Below, one piece after another: positions 56,698 to 64,000 of a stretch of 64,000 nucleotides of DNA (its first letter is position 1; every line of letters begins with the position of its first letter). The stretch is from Amaurobius ferox. Its lineage: Eukaryota; Arthropoda; Arachnida; Araneae; Amaurobiidae. The stretch spans positions 144,515,051 through 144,579,050 of the forward strand of contig OX578133.1 of assembly GCA_951213105.1 (NCBI GenBank). Direction: 5' to 3'. A program made the translations under genes and the position numbers. The notes under the pieces are model-generated. The model did not search any database and was not told the DNA's origin. It worked only from the letters and a program-made list of their open reading frames with translations.

Positions 56698-57076
56698 AAC
56701 AGTTCAAGCAACATAAAGGTAATGCAGGCCACGCACTTGTAGTTTGGCCTTCCTATTGGTTTAAACAGTTCATGATATCCATCTTTCGACCCAGGCTTTC
56801 CGACATACCATGTAAGGTAACTGATTACATGGCCAGAGACTGCCGTCCAATTTAGACCTGGATTCAATGAGACTGGAAACCACAGTGGCCATGCCCTCTT
56901 TACCCTAGCACTTCACCCCCCTCGGAAGGACTTTCTGACCTACAGATCTATCATGCCCATTCTCCACGTAGAGTTTAGGGCTAGTTTGGGGCGGCGTCGA
57001 GGATTGAACTCGGGTTCTTTTCATGCTACCCTCTCACCATAACAACTGGGCTATCCCGGCCCCGAACAGTCCAAGC
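56698..57076 (-). mobile_element. tRNA-derived SINE, minus strand
   Basis: From 57063 on minus: GGGGCCGGGATAGCCCAGTT (A-box), GAGTTCAATCCTCG (B-box, one change), then GTGGAGAATGGGCATG, GGTCTAAATTGGACGGCAG and GGTATGTCGG. AACAGTTCAAGC (56698-56709) and AACAGTCCAAGC (57065-57076) are a 12-bp near-perfect target duplication. About 60 bp between the usual SINE end and the duplication is extra. The plus strand ATCCCGGCCCC is typical of the head read in reverse. Confidence 0.8.
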
Positions 57077-58205
57077 TTGAAAGGTTGAATGTATGTGTGT
57101 CGAACCGGCCGTCCGCGGTTTACTGGAAAATCGCTTGGACTGTTGTAATTTCCGCAGCTCTAATTTTGGAGAATGTTTTACCTGCCACACGTCCTTCTAA
57201 TTTTAATTGGGGGAATCTTTGGGATAATGGTTGAATATACAGTAATTAAACACATATTTATTCATAACAAACATCTTTTAATTAGAATTGAAAATTTTTA
57301 ACGTAAATTTGAGAATTGAAAACCAGTATTCACCCATATTTATGAGTTTTTATGAGAACCATTTAACTATCATCTTCAATAAATAAAAAAAATTAAATAA
57401 TTCTTTTAATCAGGGACATAAAGCGCTAGATTTATATTCTGTATTAACTGATCTATTTCGTAAAATTCAATTTTGATGATAAGCTTCATTTAAAAGGAAA
57501 ATTATATTTTTATCCAAAGTATCTCATAAATATATTTAAAAAGTTAAGGGTGATAAAATTAATCAATAGGAGCGTCTAAGAAAGCGTATACGTTATCCCG
57601 GTGAAAAGAATTCTCATTTGAATATTGAAATGAGGTGACAGCAAAGTCTAATAAAATGACATTATTTAGTTTACTAAATGAGCTTTCCGTTAGTTTTTAT
57701 GTCAGGTGAGTGTGTTTTTTATTAAGCTATGAAAGATATCGAATGTTCTAATTGGGGACATTTTGAAATAGACAATAAAATGGATACTTTCCCAAATATT
57801 GGAAGTGACAATGAAAGTTAAACAAAATTATTAAATTACGCTGCTATATATATAATTTCCAAAATTATAACTTGAATGGGTAACTGAAGTGTGAGTGAGA
57901 AATAAACATTTCAAAAAATTTCTCGAAGATTTCACGTTATATCGATCGAGCTCTCTTGCGAAAGTAATTTCCTTTTAATTTTTAACAAAAGGGGGGTATC
58001 TTTTCTGAATGATTTTCTATTTTCTTTCCTTTTTCAAAGATATTTAAAGAAATTTTTTAATTAATATTTAATTTCATTTTTATATTTTTGTTTATCTTTA
58101 ATTATTATCATATTACTTTTCCATCTTGTCCTACTTTTTAATTTACTTCTCAGTAACTAGAAAGAAAAATCCGTCATAAGAATGGATAAAGCTGCAAAAG
58201 ATTAC
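57077..58205. other. No clear feature
   Basis: A short GC-rich patch (57100-57150) then AT-rich sequence; nothing recognised. Confidence 0.45.
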
Positions 58206-58335
58206 CTCCCATCCGCCATGGACAAAACTGCTTAAAATTGTCCATAGAAATGCTAAAGATTATGCTGGTGGGACATGCCCACCTGCAGCATTTCCGCTCT
58301 AAATATCCACAGCCAGATACTGCCACGCAGCTAGC
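58206..58335 (-). other. Cys-rich open frame with possible donor
   Basis: On minus, after a TAG at 58338-58336, 43 codons stay open to a GGGAG/GTAATC donor-like site. The first ~22 codons carry five Cys (spacing C-x5-C-x6-CC-x3-C) and a sixth follows later. That spacing recalls small disulfide-rich secreted peptides, but there is no signal peptide, no polypyrimidine acceptor and no precursor context, so this is more likely coincidence. Confidence 0.15.
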
Positions 58336-58559
58336 CTATTTAATATTATTTTTTTTACACAGCTCTCTGTGGAAATATACAGGCCAACCCTTAACAAAAC
58401 GCAATAATTATAAGACCCCTTAAACCACCTACCAAGACCTACCTGTCCTTTGCAGAGTAAAACTCATTATATTTTGAATAAAGAATATTAAATTAATAAT
58501 TTCTTAAACGACATAGCTTATCGAATGAATTAAACTATATTACTATATTTTCCAAGATA

Positions 58560-58715
58560 TTGCATTTTCATCCATTTGACGTCATTTTCGTTAACGTTGC
58601 GTCGGTTTACCAATTTGGAGATATTACCATCAATGTGTGATATTTTGATCAATTTGGCGACATTAAAAAGTGCCAAATTCGTTGCTGAAGTCACCAATTG
58701 TTTGCCAAATATTTG
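58560..58715. repeat. Family G motif cluster
   Basis: Repeated CAATTTGGAGATATT, TTTGATCAATTTGGCGACAT and GCCAAATTCG motifs, as at 8.8 and 54.6 kb. Confidence 0.45.
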
Positions 58716-58752
58716 ATTTATTTGAAAAATAAATTTCCTTCATCAATATTTG

Positions 58753-58754
<2 letters not shown>

Positions 58755-58782
<28 letters not shown>
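58755..58782. repeat. (TA)n microsatellite
   Basis: About 14 TA units following GGG. Confidence 0.9.
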
Positions 58783-58788
<6 letters not shown>

Positions 58789-58847
58789 TTTTATTTAACT
58801 TATTGTAATTTATTATAACTTCTTTTTCTACTTCATTTGATATAGTA

Positions 58848-59060
58848 TTTTTACTTCCCCTGCAAATACATAGTGTAAAAATAAAGTATTGTGATGGGTC
58901 AAAATTTAGACTCATAATTTGTTTATCTATGAAGTTCACCTATTTTGAGCATCCTTCAATATAAATAAGCCAATGATGTCTTTGTGTCTGTATGTGGGGA
59001 CAATATCTTCGGAGCAAATTGAGTTAGTCAAATGGTATTTGTTAGTAGAGAAAACTATTT
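58848..59060 (+). repeat. Family A repeat, copy A6, truncated
   Basis: CTTCCCCTGCAAATACATAG, GTATTGTGATGGGTCAAAAT, GTCTTTGTGTCTGTATGTGG and CAATATCTTCGGAGCAAATT keep the family-A order, but the copy stops after ~210 bp. Confidence 0.6.
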
Positions 59061-59139
59061 TTTGCTAATTATTCCTACTGAATAATGACCGGATTATATA
59101 TGTTTTACCGTGTAGAGCCGTAATACTATTAAGTATGTA

Positions 59140-59430
59140 ATTACACTATTGGGGCCGCCCAGACTGTAAAGTGGATAGCGTCTTCGGCTGCTGTCTGGTG
59201 GGCTCGGGTTCGAATCCCGAGTAAAGCATGGAAGTTTATTGAGGCAAGTCAGTCTTCCACCTTCTGGGTCCTCGTCTAAATGTGAAGATGCACCCCCTCC
59301 GACCTTCGTCAGTGATGCTCGTTTATAATAAACTTTGTTCTCTTGTCTTTCTTCGTTCTTTCCTGCGTCACTGGTCCTGTATCAGCTGTACCGAAACAGG
59401 AGGTCATTAGAACAACAACATTACACTTTT
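59140..59430 (+). mobile_element. tRNA-derived SINE, second subfamily, with TSD
   Basis: ATTACACTATT (59140-59150) and ATTACACTTTT (59420-59430) flank 59151-59419. The head GGGGCCGCCCAGACTG has A-box TAGCGTCTTCGG (59176-59187) and a perfect B-box GGTTCGAATCC (59207-59217). The body differs from the 35-kb SINE except CGTCTAAATGTG and the ACAACAAC tail, so it is a distinct subfamily using a similar 3' tail. Confidence 0.9.
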
Positions 59431-60804
59431 GGCACATCCTGTTTATTAATATTATATCTATGGATTTTTTGTTATCAGAAAACCAAAAATTATTTTAAAA
59501 AGAGATTTTAAGAGCAAGAAAGCCCAAAATTGATCTCATCACCTATTGACCACAGTTTTATTTATTGTTGCTTGTCAGCACAAGTTAGACAATAAGATGA
59601 CCAGTAAGCACAAAAGTCCTTAAAATAAGGGTTTTTGAATTTTTTCGGTTGGAGTATTTACTTCGTTCCAGCAACGATACAGGAAATGATTGTAGCCTCG
59701 CCCACCGTAATAAAACTCGAAGTGGTCAGAAGTGAACAGTGACTGTAATATTTAGAGTAATCAGGATTATATACAGTCACTTTATTTCTGAAAGTTTAGA
59801 ATTTTGGCACAATGTTTAGGAGTTTTTGCAAATCAATAGATATTTATCATTTTTTTTAATTTTAAAATAGCTATGGTATTCCGTATTCTATAGAACATTG
59901 TTTAACATATAGCAATCTCGACTTTTTGGGAGCTCCAATTAGCTGAGAAAATAGAAATTAGGAACTTCAAAACTTTTAATTCACATTTTGATATTGAACA
60001 TTTCTAAATATTTTAAACTTTAAACTAAATTTAAAAATTTTAAAGTTAATTTTGAATTTGAACATTTTAAAATTCAAACTTACACATTTCTTACGGGTGC
60101 CTTTATAAAATTACCCTCCTCCAAAAAAAATTCTGCCTAAGCTATTGCAGGAGTGTTTAAAAATAGATTCAAAAAATGAAGTATATAAATTAAGAAATAA
60201 ATAATTTTAGCCTCTAGAAGAAATGTTCCATTTTTAGCTGACTTTGAATATAAAAATCACAAATATTTCCAAACAGATTTTATATGCAATTTCAAATATT
60301 AAAACTGCTTGATATTCATCTTTTGCTATCCTCCTAAAATTGCTTTTGAAGTATTCATTTATAAAATTCATAATATTTGAATTTTATTTTTATCAAAGTG
60401 CATTAGATATGGGACCAATCCATGAATAATATTTTCAGCAAAATGTTATTTATATCTTATATATATATGGTTTTCTACGATTGCATTCATCATCTAGTAT
60501 TGCAGAAAACGGATTGAAGATTTGAAAACATTACTCAAGGGAATGGTTCTAAAGCTATTGATAATAGTCTGTTTCTAAAAAAATTGACATATATATATTT
60601 TAAATTTGCGCGCATGATATTTTTATGACAAGGTACTGGATAGATGTTTACTCTTACTCTAAGCTCCTTTTTGCCTAAAATATATTTAAAATAAATCTAG
60701 GCGTATTTATTGAATTGCAATTTTCTTAACTATTTTTTATTTAAAGACTGCATATCTAAAGTTGCATTGAAAATAAATATTATTTATGAGCTACTTGAAA
60801 ATGT
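59431..60804. other. No clear feature
   Basis: AT-rich; the TTTTAAA-rich stretch at 59980-60080 is low complexity. Nothing recognised. Confidence 0.5.
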
Positions 60805-61395
60805 ACTTTGCGTTGCCCGCGATTTAAGATGCAAACCTCTGATTAAAATTACATCGGAATACACAGCGAATTCTCGAAACGCTTTTACGATACGCCCTCT
60901 TGAAACAAAAAATAAATAGCTTTCTGTGCGGGTATAAACAACGCTCTAAATAGGCGTGCTGGACACATGCATTTCTGATACGCTGAATTCGCTATTTCAA
61001 TCTAAAAATTGTAGTCATTAAAACTAATCTCCAGCATAATTAAAAACTGAGATTTTATTGGATTAGTGAAATACCTAAATTAGGAGGGTGGGGATATTCG
61101 AAAATCGTAACATTACGCTGTTTCGTAACACCTCACATCAAAAAAATAAAACAAAATAGTACTTAAATTTCGCAAATAAGCACACTAACAAAAGTACGTT
61201 TATATAATCAGAATTTATCTACCCTAATCTAAATAATCGCGTACAAATAACACCAAAAACGCCTCTTTTGAAAAAAAGGTATTATCGACTATAAATACGT
61301 TACTGCTCTTCATAGCAACGATTGCGATCCAGATTGTGACGTCATGCAGCAAGCATAGTAACACATGACGGGAAAGAAGTTTCACCGTCTCTGGA
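60805..61395 (-). repeat. Family I repeat, copy I2
   Basis: Reverse complement matches 15880-16450. On plus it starts at GTACTTTGCGTTGCCCGCGA, a hairpin-like end also seen degenerate at 14.45 and 36.25 kb, and continues through AATTAAAAACTGAGATTTTA and GGATTAGTGAAATACCTAAA to ATTGTGACGTCATGC. Confidence 0.55.
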
Positions 61396-61479
61396 AATTG
61401 AAAACGTTAAGTTCTACACTTTATTTTTAAAATTGATAGAAAATAAAAAAAATAGAGTAATTATTAGAATGCAAATATA

Positions 61480-61930
61480 TCGATCCATTTTCATGCCAAA
61501 CGCTAGAATTGTGCGAATCTTCCATTCATGGATGCTATGAAATAAAAATGAAATAGCCTAAAATATGCATATTTCTATATATTTAAAAATAGATAAATAA
61601 ATAAAGGATATATTCTACGGATTCAATTCAAGGGTCTTTGGAAAAAAATTCATCGATCTTTCCGAGGGTGTCATGATAAAAACTCTGCGACAATATTTTT
61701 GATCGCTAAGAAACCGATTCGTGTGAAAAGTCCTCAAAATTGTGCTTTAACATAAAATAACTAAAAAACGAATTAGAATTAAGAAAAAAAAACATGACGA
61801 AGTTTGATGTCCCCGAATTTCAGCTACCGTAGTATCAAATTTCGCGACTGTCCAAAACTTCGATTTTCCCCAACAGGCGACACACACAGACGGAGACTAT
61901 AGAGCTCATTACATAACATTGCGGAAAAGC
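61480..61930 (+). repeat. Family C repeat, copy C3
   Basis: CTAGAATTGTGCGAATCTTCC, TATATTTAAAAATAGATAAA, CATCGATCTTTCCGAGGGTG, ATAAAATAACTAAAAAACGA, ATCAAATTTCGCGACTGTCC and GACACACACAGACGGAGAC. It ends 32 bp before the inverted hairpin element. Confidence 0.65.
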
Positions 61931-61961
61931 TAAATTTCCGAAAAAAGAGAACAAATAACAA

Positions 61962-63272
61962 CAAGAAAGATCAATCATGCTTAAAGCATTGATTATGAAG
62001 CACTTTCCAACTTCAATGCAATTTTATTTAAACAAGTCTAAAATGCAATACATTCCTCGGTAATATTTTAAAACTTATCACAATACTACATTAATTTATT
62101 ATATTTGAAAACTTAAACCTTCATCGAAAAAAAATGAACTTTATTCAAATGACGGCATTGAAATATAAATTGCCTGGTTTAAGCATCTCTAAAATGCGAT
62201 ACATTCCTCGGTAATATTTTTAAAACTATCATAATACTACGATAATTAATTATATTTGAAAACATCATCGAAAACAACTGAAATTCATTCAAATGACGTC
62301 ATAGAAAAAATAACACCCCTGGATCTCTCTATAAAAACAGCATTTCATTCATAACATTTTCCCATTCATTTCATTCATCACAATACTATAATAATTTATT
62401 TTATTTAAACCTTTTATTTAAGACCATGGAGCTACAAATAATTAAACTCTATGCTTAAAACTTCATCGAAAAAAATCGTCCTTCTCTTTATAAAATCAAT
62501 TAATATTTCATTCATATCAGCCATGCAGACTCCATGGACTAAATTATTTTGTGTTAAAAAAATACAGGAATTCTAATACAACTCATTCTACATATTTTGC
62601 TGTTTACATTTTACATAGGTGGAAAATAGGCTTAGTTGGAGAAGTAATCAAATTTAGATGAGCATTTAAACTCAAATACATTGTCATTGCGTTGTTTCAG
62701 TATGTAGATGCACAGAATTTAAGCAAATATAAAGTAGTTTTAGGAAGGATACAGCACTCAATATGAATTAAAAAGAACTTTTAAAAATCACGATTTTGAA
62801 ACAAGATGGATGCCATATATCACTTTGAAGTGGGTCATGTGATCGTTTCATATCATGGTCACGTGATCGTTTCATATAGGAGGTGTAATTATTATTTTAA
62901 TTTTTATTTAAAAAACTACTGAATATATTTCGCTGAATATTTTTTTATATATTTTATGGAACAATTTGAATATTACCTAAAATTTTCGAAGCAATTTGTG
63001 AATTTTAAATCCGCTTAAAAAATGTTTGAAAAATTAGTTTCCATAGGGCTCAATGTATTTCATTTTTTCAACCCAGGTTCAATCCAAAAGTAATTGGGTG
63101 ATATTATTCATTTATATTCCCATAGGTCCTACAGACCGTCTGAACAACATACTAAAATTTCACTTTGATTAAGTCATTTTTACGGCAGTTATCGTGCTAA
63201 CGGACAGACAGACAGACAGCCAGACAGAATGAACAAAGTCATAAACACTTTTCAACTTTGTTGTAAAGTGTT
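61962..63272 (-). mobile_element. Hairpin-ended non-autonomous element, right copy
   Basis: Inverted relative to 2960-4324 and co-linear over its whole 1311 bp. The hairpin end is at 63244-63272 (AACACTTTTCAAC-TTT-GTTGTAAAGTGTT), next to (GACA)n at 63204-63226. The other end is CAAGAAAGATCAATC. Three ATTACCGAGGAATG-type repeats are recognisable in its 3' part. No coding frame. Confidence 0.8.
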
Positions 63273-63579
63273 AAAAAGAGAAGATTAACAAAGTGAGAAA
63301 GACAGAAATGGAAAATTATAACAGAGATTTCTATTCGGAAGGTGCTATTTTACCGCAAATGTCGAACTTGCTTGAATAAGTGAGGTTGCACTTCTTGTTT
63401 ATTTTGAAGAAGAAGAAGAAGATTATATTTTTGCTTTGAAGCCGTTTAATTCCTACATTTTAGTTTTTATATTATTTAGTTTCCAACACAGTTGTTGAGC
63501 GGTTTTGATAAAGTGGATTCATATATTGCCCAGACATTTACACACTAATGGCGTGCAAAAAATAGTTGATTCGAACTAG
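63273..63579. other. No clear feature; short (GAA)n
   Basis: A GAAGAAGAAGAAGAAG run at 63406-63422; otherwise nothing. Confidence 0.5.
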
Positions 63580-64000
63580 TCTATATATACTAATTGCCAA
63601 GTGTCCGTCTGTCTGTCTGTCCGTCTGCCTGCCACGTTTTTAGGCACTTTCCGAATAGATAGAGACTTGCAATTTGGTACACTGCTTGATCGTTCGATAA
63701 AAACCACTGGAAAAATCGAATTTTTCGTTAATAAAACGTTCTCTAGAGGGGGTGCTCCACACCAAAACGTACGAAAAGTGAAATGATAGGAAAGCATGCT
63801 TTGCCATAAGATGGAGACCTCAAATTTGGTGTATGGGTAAATCGTTCGAAAGGAAGAAAGTGTGCAATTTCAGATTTCCAATATTTTCTACTTAGGGGGT
63901 GCCGCATACCAAAATGTTCGATTTGCCGAATAAATGAGAAACGACTCATTTAAAATTTGATAGAGGCTTGAAATTTGGTATATGGAATAATCATTTGGTA
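63580..64000 (+). mobile_element. Family D element, copy D4, runs off window
   Basis: CTATATATACTAATTGCCAA then GTGTCCGTCTGTCTGTCTGT, GACTTGCAATTTGGTACACT, and a first tandem unit with CACACCAAAACGTACGAAAA and GAAATGATAGGAAAGCATGC. The window ends inside the second or third unit, so the hairpin end is not visible. The open frames here are repeat-derived. Confidence 0.7.

Noticed and set aside
58206..58335. Small disulfide-rich peptide gene
   Set aside because: Cys spacing is suggestive, but there is no signal peptide, acceptor or precursor; kept only as a low-confidence open frame.
59151..59225. Possible genuine tRNA gene
   Set aside because: A- and B-boxes are good, but the sequence continues into a SINE body and tail flanked by a target duplication; no clean cloverleaf was seen.

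Overview
This is AT-rich eukaryotic DNA, roughly 70% A+T by eye. It contains no operon-like gene block, rRNA gene, CRISPR array or complete gene. The content is dispersed repeats, tRNA-derived SINEs, long (TA)n tracts, satellite-like arrays, decayed transposon coding fragments and a few isolated exon-like open frames. That pattern fits intergenic or very long intronic sequence of a large arthropod genome. An arachnid such as a spider is my best guess, from the tRNA-SINE type with CAAC-rich tails and the class of transposon protein fragments. This is inference only; no marker gene fixes the species. Family letters A to L are my own labels.

Layout. 0-5 kb: a possible exon (minus, 679-909), a TA-flanked foldback MITE (1628-2422), and a family-A repeat interrupted by a 1.37-kb hairpin-ended element (2960-4324). 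5-13 kb: three more family-A copies, two tandem-structured family-E elements, minus-strand coding-like islands at 10.15-10.56 and 11.09-11.44 kb, and a SINE. 13-20 kb: a mosaic of E, F and I fragments, a B element, a possible exon at 17.9 kb, and a family-D element. 21-29 kb: a possible plus-strand exon (21.8 kb), a SINE, a duplicated repeat, a long family-D element with about ten ~150-bp tandem units, then an 87-bp satellite. 30-44 kb: D, B, C and E copies, an intact SINE with a 15-bp target duplication, and several large (TA)n tracts including a 336-bp (CT)n-(TA)n-(GA)n palindrome. 44-53 kb: a SINE inside an E element, three co-oriented family-L copies, an array of ~165-bp repeats, a GC-rich patch with an NRF1-type palindrome, a non-LTR retrotransposon relic, and the best host-exon candidate (minus, 52590-52296, with a downstream AATAAA). 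54-64 kb: A, I and C copies, a frameshifted transposon-protein relic, two SINEs, a second copy of the 1.3-kb hairpin-ended element in inverted orientation (61962-63272), and a family-D copy running off the window.

How it fits together. Families D, E and the 2960/61962 element share an architecture: a terminal hairpin, a (GTCT/GTCC)n or (TA)n microsatellite, and in D and E internal tandem units. This resembles published non-autonomous Helitron-like elements (DINE-1, mini-me, Lep1 types). Within families, copies differ in the length of their embedded TA or GACA tracts, so these repeats probably seed the microsatellites seen here. I found no convincing evidence of a new multi-gene system. The most unusual structures are the hairpin/GTCY elements, their nesting, and the alternating 87-bp satellite.
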